Shown here in pieces: positions 8,469 through 18,524 of a stretch of 64,000 nucleotides of DNA. The position numbers and the translations under genes were made by a program. Positions within the stretch are counted from its first letter, which is position 1, and each line of letters begins with the position of its first letter. The notes beneath the pieces are model-generated. The model saw nothing but the letters and a program-made list of their open reading frames with translations, did not search any database and was not told where the DNA came from. The DNA is taken from NCBI GenBank assembly GCA_016291495.1, contig JAEEXI010000002.1, forward strand, positions 215,425 to 279,424, written 5' to 3'. The DNA comes from Prevotella sp. (GTDB lineage: Bacteria; Bacteroidota; Bacteroidia; Bacteroidales; Bacteroidaceae).

Positions 8469-9184
8469 TGAAAGCTTTCTGGAGAAAGATAAAACGTTTT
8501 TTATTATGGATAGTAGTCGCGTTCTTTGCGTCTACTATCCTTTCTGTTATCGTGTTACGTTGGGTACCTTTATTTTTTACGCCCCTGATGTTCATCCGTG
8601 TGGCTCAACAGGTATCAGACGGTAAGGACATGACGCTGCACCATCATTGGGTACCCTTAGAAGAGATATCTCCTTCTTTGTCGCTTGCTGTCATGTCGAG
8701 TGAGGATGCCCGCTTCTTAGAGCATCATGGCTTTGACTATCAGGCAATAGAACATGCGGCCATCCGTAATATGAAACATCCGGAGAAGCGCAAACTTGGT
8801 GCCTCGACGATATCACAACAGACGGCCAAGAATGTCTTTCTGTGGCCGGGACGCTCGTGGGTGCGTAAGGGTTTTGAGGTGTATTTCACCACCTTGATAG
8901 AACTCTTTTGGTCCAAGGAGCGTATCATGGAGGTCTATCTCAATTCCATCGAAATGGGAGAGGGCATCTATGGGGCGAGTGCGGTGGCGGAATGGCATTT
9001 CCATAAGGAGGCTTCCCAGCTGACGAGAGAGCAATGTGCGCTGATTGCCGCTACACTGCCCAATCCCAGGAAATTTAATTCTGCGCGTCCGAGTGCCTAT
9101 GTTCTGAAACGACAAAAGCGCATCCTTCATGAGATGCGCTTCGTCAAACCGTTATCATCAAAAGAGGAAAAGGCTAAACATTAA
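8468..9184 (+). CDS. mtgA: Monofunctional biosynthetic peptidoglycan transglycosylase
   Basis: 238 aa, GT51 family: polymerises lipid II into glycan strands. One N-terminal membrane helix (about 12-36), then the catalytic domain with [14 protein letters not shown] (general-base Glu in the SSED motif), [16 protein letters not shown], and [18 protein letters not shown]. No penicillin-binding transpeptidase domain. Translationally coupled to the preceding OmpA lipoprotein. Its last 11 bp overlap the convergent pyrF. Confidence 0.95.
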   Translation: MKAFWRKIKRFLLWIVVAFFASTILSVIVLRWVPLFFTPLMFIRVAQQVSDGKDMTLHHHWVPLEEISPSLSLAVMSSEDARFLEHHGFDYQAIEHAAIRNMKHPEKRKLGASTISQQTAKNVFLWPGRSWVRKGFEVYFTTLIELFWSKERIMEVYLNSIEMGEGIYGASAVAEWHFHKEASQLTREQCALIAATLPNPRKFNSARPSAYVLKRQKRILHEMRFVKPLSSKEEKAKH

Positions 9185-10031
9185 TTTTAGCCAGTTCTTC
9201 TGCCATTTGTTCCTGTAGTTCTTTTGCTTTCTGTGCGGCAACCTCCGCAAAGTCCTCACCACTGGAGGCATAGATGATACCTCTGGAGGAGTTGACCAGC
9301 AAACCACAGTCTTTTGTCATTCCGTATTTGCAGACCTCCTGCAGACTGCCGCCCTGTGCACCGACACCAGGAACAAGGAGGAAGTGGGTAGGAGCCACCT
9401 TACGGATATCCTCAAACATCTGTCCCTGTGTGGCTCCGACGACATACATCATATTTTCGTTGTTGCCCCATTGCTGGGAGGTTTTCAGCACCTTCTCGAA
9501 GAGGCGCTCGCCGTTCGTGTCCTGCATCAGTTGGAAATCATGGGAACCTTTATTGGAGGTCAGCGCAAGCAGGATAACCCATTTATCATCATAGCCAAGG
9601 AAAGGCGTTACAGAATCCTCGCCCATATAAGGTGCGACAGTCAGGGCATCCACGTCATATTCCTCGAAGAACGTCTTGGCATACATCTTAGAAGTATTTC
9701 CGATATCACCACGCTTGGCATCAGCGATGATGAAATGGTTTGGATATTCTTCCTTTAGGTAGTCGATGGTGGCTTCGAAAGCCAGGATGCCATCCACACC
9801 ATATGCTTCATAGAAAGCCAGGTTGGGCTTGTAGGCCACACAATAGGGTGCGGTGGCATCGATAATGAGGGCATTAAACTCACATATGGCTCGGAAGATA
9901 TAATCGTCACCATCCTTGGCCTTTGCTTCATCGATGATACACTGCGGTATCTTGTTGATATCTGTGTCAAGTCCTACGCAGAGGAAACTCTGCTTCTCCT
10001 TGATTTGTTGTATTAATTCTTGTCTGTTCAT
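9174..10031 (-). CDS. pyrF: Orotidine 5'-phosphate decarboxylase
   Basis: 285 aa, the longer 'type 2' OMP decarboxylase that makes UMP. The catalytic Asp-Lys-Asp motif is [12 protein letters not shown] (about residue 95), with [10 protein letters not shown] near the N terminus and VPGVGAQGG as the phosphate-binding loop. Last gene of the phoH-to-pyrF run. Its ATG overlaps the prfA stop by 4 bp, and its 3' end overlaps mtgA tail-to-tail. Confidence 0.95.
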   Translation of the reverse strand: MNRQELIQQIKEKQSFLCVGLDTDINKIPQCIIDEAKAKDGDDYIFRAICEFNALIIDATAPYCVAYKPNLAFYEAYGVDGILAFEATIDYLKEEYPNHFIIADAKRGDIGNTSKMYAKTFFEEYDVDALTVAPYMGEDSVTPFLGYDDKWVILLALTSNKGSHDFQLMQDTNGERLFEKVLKTSQQWGNNENMMYVVGATQGQMFEDIRKVAPTHFLLVPGVGAQGGSLQEVCKYGMTKDCGLLVNSSRGIIYASSGEDFAEVAAQKAKELQEQMAEELAKINV

Positions 10032-11137
10032 AGTTCTGTTTCTTTCATTCGTTCTGCATTCTCGGCTACGGTAAGGGCATCAATCATCGGTTGGATGTCG
10101 CCACCGAGGAAGCCTTGCAGGTCGTGTGTCGTGTAGCCGATACGATGGTCTGTCACACGTCCCTGCGGGAAGTTATAGGTACGAATCTTGGCTGAGCGGT
10201 CACCTGTCGATACGAGGGTCTTACGACGGGATGCGATATCGTCCATATATTTCTGATGTTCCTTATCATATATAAAGGTATAGAGACGAGAGAGCGCACG
10301 CTCCTTGTTCTTGGGTTGGTCGCGCGTCTCGGTACACTCGATGAGTATCTCTTCCGTTTCTCCTGTATTGGGGTTCTTCCACATATAACGGAGACGTACA
10401 CCGGATTCCACCTTGTTAACGTTCTGACCGCCAGCACCACTGGAACGGAAAGTGTCCCATTTGATTTCGCCCTCATTGATATGTACCTCGAATTTGTCTG
10501 CCTCAGGAAGTACGGCAACAGTAGCAGCAGAGGTATGCATACGTCCCTGCGTCTCTGTCGCAGGAACACGCTGTACACGGTGTACCCCCGACTCATATTT
10601 CAAGGTTCCATAGACATCCGCACCACTGACAGCGAAGTCGATTTCCTTATAACCGCCGACAGCACCTTCCGACACACTGGTGATGGAGAGGTTCCATCCC
10701 TTGGAGTCGCAGTAACTCTTGTACATCTTAAAGAGGTCGCCGGCAAACAGACAGGCTTCGTCGCCACCCGTTCCTGCACGGATTTCCATCTGCACATTCT
10801 TTGCATCTTCGGGGTCCTTGGGAATGAGGGCAATCTTGATTTCTTCTTCCAACTTGGGTTGCAAGGCTTCGTTGTCAGCCAATTCCTCGCGAGCCATCTC
10901 CTTCATCTCTGGGTCGCTCTCGTTGGCAAGGATGTCCTTAGCCTCCTTGATGCTGTTGAGACAGGCTATGTAACGTTTGCGAGCATCCATGATGTCGCCC
11001 AAGTCCTTGTATTCCTTGGTCAGTTTCACAAAACGGTTTTGGTCGGCTATCACATCAGGGTCAGTAATCAGTGTTGACACCTCCTCGAAGCGAGCCTCCA
11101 GTCCGTCGAGTTTTTGTAATATATTGTTATTATCCAT
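10028..11137 (-). CDS. prfA: Peptide chain release factor 1
   Basis: 369 aa. Contains the peptidyl-tRNA hydrolysis motif in [14 protein letters not shown] (GGQ near residue 240), the RF-1 signature region, and the C-terminal [13 protein letters not shown]. Recognises UAA/UAG in the ribosomal A site. Overlaps pyrF by ATGA and directly abuts purM upstream. No frameshift site is evident, as expected for RF1 rather than RF2. Confidence 0.96.
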   Translation of the reverse strand: MDNNNILQKLDGLEARFEEVSTLITDPDVIADQNRFVKLTKEYKDLGDIMDARKRYIACLNSIKEAKDILANESDPEMKEMAREELADNEALQPKLEEEIKIALIPKDPEDAKNVQMEIRAGTGGDEACLFAGDLFKMYKSYCDSKGWNLSITSVSEGAVGGYKEIDFAVSGADVYGTLKYESGVHRVQRVPATETQGRMHTSAATVAVLPEADKFEVHINEGEIKWDTFRSSGAGGQNVNKVESGVRLRYMWKNPNTGETEEILIECTETRDQPKNKERALSRLYTFIYDKEHQKYMDDIASRRKTLVSTGDRSAKIRTYNFPQGRVTDHRIGYTTHDLQGFLGGDIQPMIDALTVAENAERMKETEL

Positions 11138-12301
11138 TTAATAATTGAATGTTCCAAATTCTGATTGAATCGTCAGACTCTTCTTGCCTTCCTCGATATG
11201 TCCGACCACCTGTGCATCGATATTGAACGACTTTGAGAGGGCAATGACCTGATTTGCTACCTCTGGACGGACATAGATCTCCATACGATGTCCCATGTTG
11301 AACACCTGGTACATCTCCTTCCAGTCGGTGCCAGAGCATTCGTGAATGGCTTTGAACAAAGGAGGTACAGGGAACATGTTGTCCTTGATAACGCGACAGT
11401 TATCGTTGACGAAGTGCAGTACTTTCGTCTGGGCACCACCTGTACAGTGTACCATACCATGAATCTCCGGGCGCAACTCGTCGAGTAGTTTCTTGATGAC
11501 AGGCGCATAGGTACGAGTAGGGGAGAGAACGAGCTGGCCAGCGTCGACAGGGGAACCGTCAACAGCATCCGTCAGTTTGTACTTGCCGCTATAGACGAGG
11601 TCGTCGGGCACGGCGTGGTCGTAGCTTTCAGGGTATTTCTCTGCCAGGTATTTCGCAAACACATCGTGGCGTGCGGAAGTGAGTCCATTCGAACCCATAC
11701 CGCCATTGTAACGTTTCTCGTAAGTGGCCTGACCGGTTGACGAAAGACCGACGATGACATCACCCGGGCGAATGTTGGCATTGTCGATAACATCAGCGCG
11801 CTTCATCCGACAAGTGACGGTAGAATCGACAATGATAGTGCGCACAAGGTCGCCCACATCAGCTGTCTCACCTCCTGTAGGATAAATGCCAATGCCCATC
11901 TCGCGCAGTTCAGCCAACAACTCATCCGTTCCGTTGATGATGGCAGAGATAACCTCGCCAGGAACGAGCATCTTGTTACGTCCGATAGTGCTTGACACGA
12001 GGATGTTATCTACAGCACCTACACAGAGCAAATCGTCCGTATTCATGACGATGGCATCCTGTGCGATACCTTTCCATACGGAGAGGTCGCTCGTCTCTTT
12101 CCAATACATGTAGGCGAGGGCAGACTTCGTTCCGGCACCATCGGCATGCATGATATTACAATACTCAGGGTCGCCTCCGAGTATGTCAGGGATGATTTTG
12201 CAGAAAGCCTGCGGGAAGATACCCTTGTCGATGTTCTTAATGGCGTTGTGAACGTCTTCCTTTGCGGCGCTCACGCCGCGCATCATATAACGATTATCCA
12301 T
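11138..12301 (-). CDS. purM: Phosphoribosylformylglycinamidine cyclo-ligase (AIR synthetase)
   Basis: 387 aa, PurM fold: ATP-dependent ring closure of FGAM to AIR in purine synthesis. Visible motifs are MHADGAGTKSALAYMYW, GGETADVGDLVRT and DVIVGLSSTGQ. It is longer than E. coli PurM, as usual in Bacteroidota. Same strand and spacing as prfA and lemA, and shares the long transcript with purC. Confidence 0.93.
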   Translation of the reverse strand: MDNRYMMRGVSAAKEDVHNAIKNIDKGIFPQAFCKIIPDILGGDPEYCNIMHADGAGTKSALAYMYWKETSDLSVWKGIAQDAIVMNTDDLLCVGAVDNILVSSTIGRNKMLVPGEVISAIINGTDELLAELREMGIGIYPTGGETADVGDLVRTIIVDSTVTCRMKRADVIDNANIRPGDVIVGLSSTGQATYEKRYNGGMGSNGLTSARHDVFAKYLAEKYPESYDHAVPDDLVYSGKYKLTDAVDGSPVDAGQLVLSPTRTYAPVIKKLLDELRPEIHGMVHCTGGAQTKVLHFVNDNCRVIKDNMFPVPPLFKAIHECSGTDWKEMYQVFNMGHRMEIYVRPEVANQVIALSKSFNIDAQVVGHIEEGKKSLTIQSEFGTFNY

Positions 12302-12307
12302 GAGCGA

Positions 12308-12895
12308 TTAGAATTTAACCTGTGGGGCTTTCTCGGCTCCAGCCTCAGCTTCAAACTTATCCATCTTATTGAATCCGAAGATGCCGGCAAAAATGTTCTT
12401 GGGGAAAGAACGAATCTCAACATTATACTCTTGGACCGTAGAATTGTATTTGTTGCGAGCCTCGTTGATACGATTCTCTGTTCCCTCCAGTTGTACTTGC
12501 AGGTCACGGAAGTTCTCATTGGCTTTCAGGTCAGGATAGTTTTCCTGAATGGCAATCAGTTTTCCGAGAGCACTACCGAGTTCACCCTGAGCCTGTTGGA
12601 ACTCTTTCAATTTCTCGGGTGTCAGTGTCGAGGCATCTAAATTGATAGAGGTGGCTTTTGCACGGGCAGCGACAACGTCCTCCAGTGTCTGTTTCTCATG
12701 AGAAGCATATCCCTTAACGGTCTCTACAAGATTCGGAATTAGGTCGGCACGACGCTGATAGGCTGATTGTACGTTGGCCAGTGCAGTAGTAGCTTTCTCC
12801 TGTTCACCTACCATTGAATTGTAAGCACTTGCAGCCCATGCGCCGATAATGACGACCACTGCGATAATTGCGATAAGTCCTTTACTGATTTTCAT
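12308..12895 (-). CDS. lemA: LemA family protein
   Basis: 195 aa. One N-terminal membrane helix (IAIIAVVVIIGAWAASAYNS), then a helical coiled domain with VQSAYQRRADLIPNLVETVKGYASHE and ENYPDLKANENFRDLQVQLEGTENRI, both diagnostic. The family's biochemical role is unsettled. LemA genes are commonly paired with TPM-domain membrane proteins, as here. Confidence 0.95.
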   Translation of the reverse strand: MKISKGLIAIIAVVVIIGAWAASAYNSMVGEQEKATTALANVQSAYQRRADLIPNLVETVKGYASHEKQTLEDVVAARAKATSINLDASTLTPEKLKEFQQAQGELGSALGKLIAIQENYPDLKANENFRDLQVQLEGTENRINEARNKYNSTVQEYNVEIRSFPKNIFAGIFGFNKMDKFEAEAGAEKAPQVKF

Positions 12896-12953
12896 GATGT
12901 TTTTATTTTTTAGTTTATTCGTTATTACTTTATATTGTTATTACAACTCGATG

Positions 12954-14168
12954 TTACCATCGTGAAGTGGCACCTCCGCCTCCGAAGCTACCGCCTCCGA
13001 AACTGCCTCCACTGAAGCCTCCGCCACCCCATGAACTGCGTCCGCCTCCGCTGGAACCTCCCCAACTGCCTCCGCCACTGGACGAACTGTAGTCATAGAA
13101 TGGATTTGACCGCAAAGACGCTACTCCCAGAACGGCTAGCCATTGGTACTTACGGTTGAGGTGTAGGAAAAAGGCTATCCATGCTATCATGAACAGCATA
13201 TAGAGTCCCATTGTGGTAATGGTCTCATTGTCTATCTCGTCACTCTGACTGGTCAGCGATGACATCTCCGGCAGGTCTTTTTTCTGCATGGTGGCAAAGA
13301 TAGCTTCCGTCAGGTAATACATCGCACTGTCTGGCATATCGGCACGCATGGCAGGTACGACATATTCCTGTTGCAAGCGGTGACATTCCGCATCTGTCAG
13401 ATCTGCCTCCAGACTTCTGCCTGGCGACATGTTAATGCTATGGTCTTGATAGCCTACTACAACTACTAGCCCTCTGTCGTTTTTTCCCACTCCATATTTA
13501 TTACCCACATCTTGGGCAAAACGGAAAGGGTCGTCGTTCTCGATATGGTTGACGACGATAACGGCGCTTTCGATATTCAGTTCTGTGTCAAGGCGTTTTA
13601 GTGTTTGGTTCATCAAGTCTACCGTATTCTGTGAAAGTACATTATCTGGGTTTGACACATACTGGTTGGCATCTTGCAGATGGGGCATGGGAATCGTCTC
13701 TGCATTCCAGTACCGCTCCTTAGTACTGCTGCTGATGGCTGATCTGACAGGCTCCTCATCCTCAATGGGCATGGAGGCAGAACAACAGCCGAACGCACCC
13801 ATCATGCCGATGGTAAATACCCATCCCCATTTGTTACGAGCCTTACTCCATGACGGATTCATCTGTTCCCAGCTCCTGTTCATCTGTCTGCGTTTGCTCT
13901 GATACTCTCTTTCCAAAGCTTGATAGCGTTTGGAATACTGACGTCTGGTGCTTGAGATTCTCAATATCGATAACTGTTTCTTCTCCATTTTATAGGAGTC
14001 CTCTAAAGCACGGATAGCATCATTATATTTGTTGGTAAGCTCGTTGATGTCCGACGACTTCTTCATCAGGGCGGTTTTCGGTGTATAGTCCCACTTGCGC
14101 GTGATCGTATAACCGCCTCCAACCAAGAGGATGATGAATCCGAGGAAATAGAAGAAAGTCGTTGTCAT
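12954..14168 (-). CDS. TPM-domain membrane protein with Gly/Ser-rich tail
   Basis: 404 aa starting MTTTFFYFLGFIILLVGG. A longer reading frame begins at 14201 but would run into aroE, so the ATG at 14168 is preferred. Membrane helices at about 4-22, 110-130 and 315-335. The TPM domain (about 165-300) begins YVSNPDNVLSQNTVDLMNQ and contains RGLVVVVGYQDHSINM. The C terminus is a long Gly/Ser/Trp-rich segment, typical of the LemA-partner TPM family. Acts in or at the cytoplasmic membrane; function uncertain. Confidence 0.88.
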   Translation of the reverse strand: MTTTFFYFLGFIILLVGGGYTITRKWDYTPKTALMKKSSDINELTNKYNDAIRALEDSYKMEKKQLSILRISSTRRQYSKRYQALEREYQSKRRQMNRSWEQMNPSWSKARNKWGWVFTIGMMGAFGCCSASMPIEDEEPVRSAISSSTKERYWNAETIPMPHLQDANQYVSNPDNVLSQNTVDLMNQTLKRLDTELNIESAVIVVNHIENDDPFRFAQDVGNKYGVGKNDRGLVVVVGYQDHSINMSPGRSLEADLTDAECHRLQQEYVVPAMRADMPDSAMYYLTEAIFATMQKKDLPEMSSLTSQSDEIDNETITTMGLYMLFMIAWIAFFLHLNRKYQWLAVLGVASLRSNPFYDYSSSSGGGSWGGSSGGGRSSWGGGGFSGGSFGGGSFGGGGATSRW

Positions 14169-14176
14169 TATTATAT

Positions 14177-14923
14177 TTATTTCTCGTGCCAAAACTCCCA
14201 TGAGGCAAAAGCCTGTAGCAGGAGCATTTCCAAACCGTTCTTTACGTTAGCACCGTATTCCTCACCACGTTTCATGAATAGGGTTTCGTCGGGATTATAG
14301 ATGAGGTCATAGAGGATGGTGTGACTATCCATCGCCTCATAGGGTAGGTTAGGACACTCTTCCGTCTTAGGATACATGCCCAAGGGGGTGCAGTTGACAA
14401 TCACATTGTATTCTTTTACTACCTCTGGTGTGATATTCTGATACTGAATGGTTTCTGGACGTTCATAACGGCTGACAAAGACGGTCTCCAGTCCAAGACT
14501 GCGTAGTCCGTAGTCTATTGCCTTCGAAGCTCCTCCTGTTCCGAGGATAAGTGCCTTCTTGTGCCATTTCTTATCGAGCATCGGCTCAATACTCTTGGTA
14601 AACCCAATGACATCCGAATTATAGCCTTTTAGTTCCGTCTTGTTACCGCGATGAGTGACACGAATGACATTGACAGCTCCGATGGCACGTGCCTCTGGGG
14701 CGATGGTGTCAAGGAATGGTATGACCTTCTCCTTATAGGGAATAGTTACGTTGAGTCCTTTCAATTCAGGATTAGAGCCCAGCACTTCAGGAAGTGCATC
14801 GATATTGGGAATCTCGAAGTTCTCATACACGGCATCGATACCTTCGTCCTGAAACTTTTGGTTAAAGTAACTGACGGAGAAGGAGTGCCCGAGTGGGTAG
14901 CCGATAAGTCCGTATTTATCCAT
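14177..14923 (-). CDS. aroE: Shikimate dehydrogenase
   Basis: 248 aa; NADPH-dependent reduction of 3-dehydroshikimate. N-terminal substrate site YGLIGYPLGHSFSVSYFN and GLNVTIPYKEKV with the catalytic Lys; the nucleotide-binding GTGGASKAIDYGL; and VNCTPLGMYP. Slightly shorter than E. coli AroE. Lies 8 bp downstream of menG. Confidence 0.95.
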   Translation of the reverse strand: MDKYGLIGYPLGHSFSVSYFNQKFQDEGIDAVYENFEIPNIDALPEVLGSNPELKGLNVTIPYKEKVIPFLDTIAPEARAIGAVNVIRVTHRGNKTELKGYNSDVIGFTKSIEPMLDKKWHKKALILGTGGASKAIDYGLRSLGLETVFVSRYERPETIQYQNITPEVVKEYNVIVNCTPLGMYPKTEECPNLPYEAMDSHTILYDLIYNPDETLFMKRGEEYGANVKNGLEMLLLQAFASWEFWHEK

Positions 14924-14931
14924 ATTTGATG

Positions 14932-15663
14932 TTATTTAGTTGCGAAATACATGGTGCAGATTCCGAAGGTTAGTCGCTTGAATTGTGCGTCTTGAAAGCC
15001 CGCCTTCTTTAAGATTCCGACCAACTGCTCTCCTTGTGGGAAAGCCTCGATGGTCTTGGTGAGATAGGAGTAGGCGGCAGTGTCTTTGGAAATCAGTCTG
15101 CCGTAGATAGGCAGTACCGTGTGGGCATAAACGTGGAAGAGTTGTTTCATTGGAAACGACACGGGAGAAGTCAGTTCGACGATACTCAGATGTCCTCCTT
15201 TCTTTAATACCCTGCACATCTCTTGCAGTCCTTTGTCAAGGTCTGCATAGTTGCGAATACCAAAGGCTGCTATTACTGCATCGAAGGTGTTGTCGTCATA
15301 CGAGAGTGCCGTACAGTCTTCTTTCTCAAATGAGATGATGTCCTGCAATCCCTTGACAGCTACCTTCTGTCGTCCGATGTTCATCATCCCGTCGCTGATG
15401 TCGGCACCGATAAGCCGTTGGGGCTTCAACATTTCTGCTGCCAGAATGGCAAAGTCGCCCGTGCCTGTAGCGATGTCGAGTATTGTTTTGGGCTGGTAGG
15501 GTGCCAGTTGACGTATAGCCTTCTTGCGCCACCCACGGTCGATATCCCACGAGAGACGATGGTTCAGCGTGTCGTAGGTGGGAGCGATGTTGTCGAACAT
15601 CTGCTCCACCTGCGTGGTCTTATTGCCGTTGTTGTACGGAGTAATCGTCTCTTGCTTGTACAT
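14932..15663 (-). CDS. menG: Demethylmenaquinone methyltransferase
   Basis: 243 aa SAM-dependent C-methyltransferase of the UbiE/MenG family, final step of menaquinone synthesis. Shows [23 protein letters not shown] motif [29 protein letters not shown] and the C-terminal [13 protein letters not shown]. MenG is preferred over UbiE because Bacteroidales use menaquinone. The 28-bp gap to purC contains three CTAG-headed 9-bp units (CTAGTGTTT, CTAGATTAT, CTAGACTTT). Confidence 0.94.
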   Translation of the reverse strand: MYKQETITPYNNGNKTTQVEQMFDNIAPTYDTLNHRLSWDIDRGWRKKAIRQLAPYQPKTILDIATGTGDFAILAAEMLKPQRLIGADISDGMMNIGRQKVAVKGLQDIISFEKEDCTALSYDDNTFDAVIAAFGIRNYADLDKGLQEMCRVLKKGGHLSIVELTSPVSFPMKQLFHVYAHTVLPIYGRLISKDTAAYSYLTKTIEAFPQGEQLVGILKKAGFQDAQFKRLTFGICTMYFATK

Positions 15664-15691
15664 TGTTTCTTGTTGTACTAGTGTTTCTAGA

Positions 15692-16639
15692 TTATCTAGA
15701 CTTTAAATAGTCACTGACATTCTTCTCGATGCGGGCGGCGATATCGTCATTGTCGCTTGCCTTCTCAAATTTCTCACCGATGATGTGCTCGTAGAGTTCG
15801 ATATAGCGGTCGCTAACGCTCTCTGCATATTCGTCGGTAATCTCGGGCATTACCTGTCCGGGTTCGTTCATGAAGTTATGCTCAATGAGCCACTGGCGTA
15901 CAAACTCCTTCGAGAGTTGCTTCTGAGGTTCACCCTTGGCGAGTTTCTCTTCATAGCCGTCTGCATAGAAGTAACGACTGCTGTCAGGTGTGTGAATCTC
16001 GTCGATGAGGTACACCTTACCGTCGCGCTTGCCAAACTCATACTTGGTATCTACGAGGATGAGGCCACGTTTGGCTGCGATTTCCTGTCCACGAGCGAAG
16101 ATCTTGCGGGTATAGTCTTCCATGACGGCATAGTCCTCAGCCGATACGAGTCCCTGTGCGATAATCTCTTCCTTCGAGATATTCATATCATGACCCTCGT
16201 CGGCCTTGGTCGTCGGGGTGATGATAGGCTCGGGGAAACGCTCGTTCTCCTTCATGCCGTCGGGAAGTTTCACACCACACAGCTCACGGCAGCCGTTCTT
16301 GTACTCACGCCAGGCAGAGCCTGTCAAGATACTACGGATAATCATCTCCACACGGAAGCCCTCACATTTCAGTCCAACGGTCACCATGGGGTCGGGCGTA
16401 GCGAGTTTCCAGTTCGGACAGATGTCTGTGGTGGCATCAAGGAACTTGGCGGCAATCTGGTTCAGTACCTGTCCCTTGAAAGGAATACCTTTGGGCAGGA
16501 TCACATCGAAGGCGGAGATACGGTCGGTGGCTACCATTACCATCAGGTCGTCATTGATGTTATACACGTCACGGACTTTTCCGTGATACACACTCTTTTG
16601 ACCTTCAAAATTGAAGTCAGTCTTTGTTAATGCTTTCAT
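15692..16639 (-). CDS. purC: SAICAR synthetase
   Basis: 315 aa from the ATG at 16639 ([20 protein letters not shown]). Couples aspartate to CAIR in purine synthesis. Visible: [44 protein letters not shown] and [14 protein letters not shown]. It is the longer, roughly 310-aa form seen in Bacteroidota and yeast. The start lies 23 bp inside the 3' end of phoH. Confidence 0.95.
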   Translation of the reverse strand: MKALTKTDFNFEGQKSVYHGKVRDVYNINDDLMVMVATDRISAFDVILPKGIPFKGQVLNQIAAKFLDATTDICPNWKLATPDPMVTVGLKCEGFRVEMIIRSILTGSAWREYKNGCRELCGVKLPDGMKENERFPEPIITPTTKADEGHDMNISKEEIIAQGLVSAEDYAVMEDYTRKIFARGQEIAAKRGLILVDTKYEFGKRDGKVYLIDEIHTPDSSRYFYADGYEEKLAKGEPQKQLSKEFVRQWLIEHNFMNEPGQVMPEITDEYAESVSDRYIELYEHIIGEKFEKASDNDDIAARIEKNVSDYLKSR

Positions 16640-17594
16640 CTTTATCTTTGTTTTGTTTCTCTTTGTCAAATCGTTCGTAGGCATTGACGATGCGAGTCAC
16701 CAATTTGTGGCGCACGATGTCCTTGCGATTGAGTTCCACGACTCCGATACCCTCCACGTTCTTCAGGATGCGTAGTGCCTCTACCAATCCTGAGAGTTGC
16801 GACTTCGGCAAGTCTATCTGCGTCATGTCACCCGTGATAATCATCTTCGTGTTCCACCCCATACGGGTCAGGAACATTCTGATTTGCTGCGGAGTGGTGT
16901 TCTGTGCCTCGTCGAGGATGACCACGGCATCACTCAGCGTACGTCCTCTCATGAAGGCGAGGGGGGCAATCTGAATGATGTGCTTCTCCATCATCTCCTG
17001 CAGTTTCATCTGCGGCAACATGTCTTCCAGCGCATCATATAGCGGTTGCAGATACGGATCAATCTTGTCCTTCATGTCACCTGGCAGGAATCCCAGTTTC
17101 TCGCCAGCCTCGACGGCAGGGCGGGAGAGGATGATTTTCTTCGCTGTCTTTTCCTTCAGAGCTTTCACGGCAAGGGCGATAGAGAGGTAGGTCTTTCCAG
17201 TTCCAGCAGGTCCTACGGCAAAAACCATATCGTTTTGCTCGTAGGCATCGATGAGCTTCTGCTGATTCTCCGAGCGTGCCTTGATGGCTCGTCCCGACAT
17301 CGTATAGCAGACAACACCCTCTGGCACTTCGTCCTTCGTACGATGGCCCTTGACGATATCCAAGATATCCTCCTCGTTGAGTGCATTGAACCGCAGCACA
17401 TGCTGGCGCAGTTTCTCGGCACTCTCTTCGAAGGCCGCCATCTGCTCCTCGTCGCCAATGATGCGGATGACATTGTCACGCGCCACAATCCGTAGTTTTG
17501 GGTACAGGGCACGCAGCATTTGCAAATGCCCGTTTCCAGTCCCGTAGAACACGATGGGGTCTATATCCTCTAGTACAATATGCTTCTCTATCAA
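16617..17594 (-). CDS. phoH: PhoH-like ATPase
   Basis: 325 aa. The P-loop is [20 protein letters not shown], Walker [16 protein letters not shown], plus [16 protein letters not shown]. The family is an RNA-associated ATPase. Start choice: the reading frame extends to 17651, but the promoter -7 box (17621-17628) lies inside that extension. The TTG at 17594 gives [18 protein letters not shown], which matches the family N terminus as I know it. First gene of the nine-gene run ending in pyrF. Confidence 0.9.
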   Translation of the reverse strand: MIEKHIVLEDIDPIVFYGTGNGHLQMLRALYPKLRIVARDNVIRIIGDEEQMAAFEESAEKLRQHVLRFNALNEEDILDIVKGHRTKDEVPEGVVCYTMSGRAIKARSENQQKLIDAYEQNDMVFAVGPAGTGKTYLSIALAVKALKEKTAKKIILSRPAVEAGEKLGFLPGDMKDKIDPYLQPLYDALEDMLPQMKLQEMMEKHIIQIAPLAFMRGRTLSDAVVILDEAQNTTPQQIRMFLTRMGWNTKMIITGDMTQIDLPKSQLSGLVEALRILKNVEGIGVVELNRKDIVRHKLVTRIVNAYERFDKEKQNKDKDESINKD

Positions 17595-17620
17595 AATGAC
17601 GTCATTTAAAAAGATGGGGA

Positions 17621-17652
17621 CAAAGTTACGAATAAGTGAGAAGAAAACCAAA
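17621..17652 (-). promoter_or_regulatory. phoH operon promoter
   Basis: Minus strand: -33 TTTG (17649-17652), 20-bp spacer, -7 TAACTTTG (17621-17628). Drives the phoH-purC-menG-aroE-TPM-lemA-purM-prfA-pyrF run and decides the TTG start of phoH. Confidence 0.75.
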
Positions 17653-17710
17653 TTTTATTTGAGTTTTCTTGAAAGGCTATGGGTAGGCGAACGTAGTTCG
17701 GGAATGCGGG

Positions 17711-17743
17711 AGTAACTTCGGCGAAGCCAGAGTTACTTTTTTT
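17711..17743 (+). terminator. Hairpin with T7 upstream of DUF5715 gene
   Basis: AGTAACT/AGTTACT stem (17711-17737) with inner GGC/GCC, then seven T. No gene precedes it on the plus strand, so it may end an unannotated short transcript or be a remnant. The inner GGCGAAGCCAGA also occurs at 50759-50771. Confidence 0.5.
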
Positions 17744-17792
17744 CGGATATATAATCGTTTTTTCGATAGAAAATTTGTACCTTCGCAGCCAA

Positions 17793-18524
17793 ATGAAGAT
17801 AACGAAGAACAAATTTCTGCTTGGATTTGCTGTGGTAGTGGTGCTTTTGGCCATTATAAGGGCGGTATTCCCTGAGGTTGATAATAGTCAACAGACAACA
17901 GACAATTGTCAACAGATAGTGGTTGATAGCCAAGAGCTAACTGCTAATAGCCAAAAGCCAAGAACTACAGGCAAGAAACACCGTATCCGTGGAGTGCGTG
18001 ACTGCAGGCAGACGTTTCCTGACAGTCAGGCGGTGCAGATCGTAGCTGCGGAGAAGTGGGGCGTTCGTCCTGTCAAGAACCGTGAGGATGCAGAGGCACG
18101 TAAAAAGGAATTGGTGTATGTGGGGGCGAATCCTTATTATCATGTGGACCCGCTGTACAGTAGTATTCCTTACCTGGTACCTCGTGCTGCTGTGTTGCTT
18201 CAGGACATCGGACAGGCGTTCTATGATAGTCTCTATGTGAAGGGTGTTCCTTTCAACCAATTGATCGTGACCAGTGTGCTTCGCTCGGAGGCTGACGTGA
18301 CAAAACTGCGCCGAAGAAACGGCAATGCGACGGAGCGCAGTTGTCATCTCTTCGGCACGACTTTTGATATTTGCTATAATCGTTATCACCCTGTTACTCA
18401 GCCTGTTCGCGATGATACGCTCAAGTGGGTGCTATGCGAAGTGTTGAGGGATATGCGGGAGCAGGGTCGCTGTTATATTAAATATGAGGTGAAGCAAGGC
18501 TGCTTCCACATGACCGTTCGTTAA
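17793..18524 (+). CDS. DUF5715 family protein, M15-peptidase-like, membrane anchored
   Basis: 243 aa from the ATG at 17793; a promoter-like TACCTTCG at 17778-17785 lies just upstream, giving a near-leaderless mRNA. N-terminal membrane anchor FLLGFAVVVVLLAIIRAVF, then a Gln/Asn/Thr-rich linker (about residues 30-57) encoded entirely by tandem 7-bp arrays. The C-terminal domain has a Ser-Cys-His-Leu-Phe-Gly motif with downstream Asp (SCHLFGTTFDI) and a final GCFHMTVR. That H...D...H layout suits the zinc site of M15 D-Ala-D-Ala peptidases, so a periplasmic cell-wall role is inferred. Its last 4 bp overlap convergent thrC. Confidence 0.75.
   Translation: MKITKNKFLLGFAVVVVLLAIIRAVFPEVDNSQQTTDNCQQIVVDSQELTANSQKPRTTGKKHRIRGVRDCRQTFPDSQAVQIVAAEKWGVRPVKNREDAEARKKELVYVGANPYYHVDPLYSSIPYLVPRAAVLLQDIGQAFYDSLYVKGVPFNQLIVTSVLRSEADVTKLRRRNGNATERSCHLFGTTFDICYNRYHPVTQPVRDDTLKWVLCEVLRDMREQGRCYIKYEVKQGCFHMTVR
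17886..17962. repeat. Double heptad array encoding the DUF5715 linker
   Basis: Two groups of five 7-bp units separated by GGTTGAT. Group 1 (17886-17920): AGTCAAC, AGACAAC, AGACAAT, TGTCAAC, AGATAGT. Group 2 (17928-17962): AGCCAAG, AGCTAAC, TGCTAAT, AGCCAAA, AGCCAAG. The array sits in frame in the linker after the membrane anchor. Confidence 0.85.

Noticed and set aside
10256..11077. 273-aa open frame opposite prfA
   Set aside because: Antisense to RF1, no family features.
15785..16630. 281-aa open frame opposite purC
   Set aside because: Antisense shadow of a conserved gene.
17595..17651. Longer phoH start at 17651
   Set aside because: The promoter -7 box (17621-17628) lies inside the extension, and the family N terminus begins at the TTG at 17594.
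17711..17743. Rho-independent end of a plus-strand gene upstream of DUF5715
   Set aside because: No plus-strand ORF precedes it; reported only as a hairpin of uncertain role.
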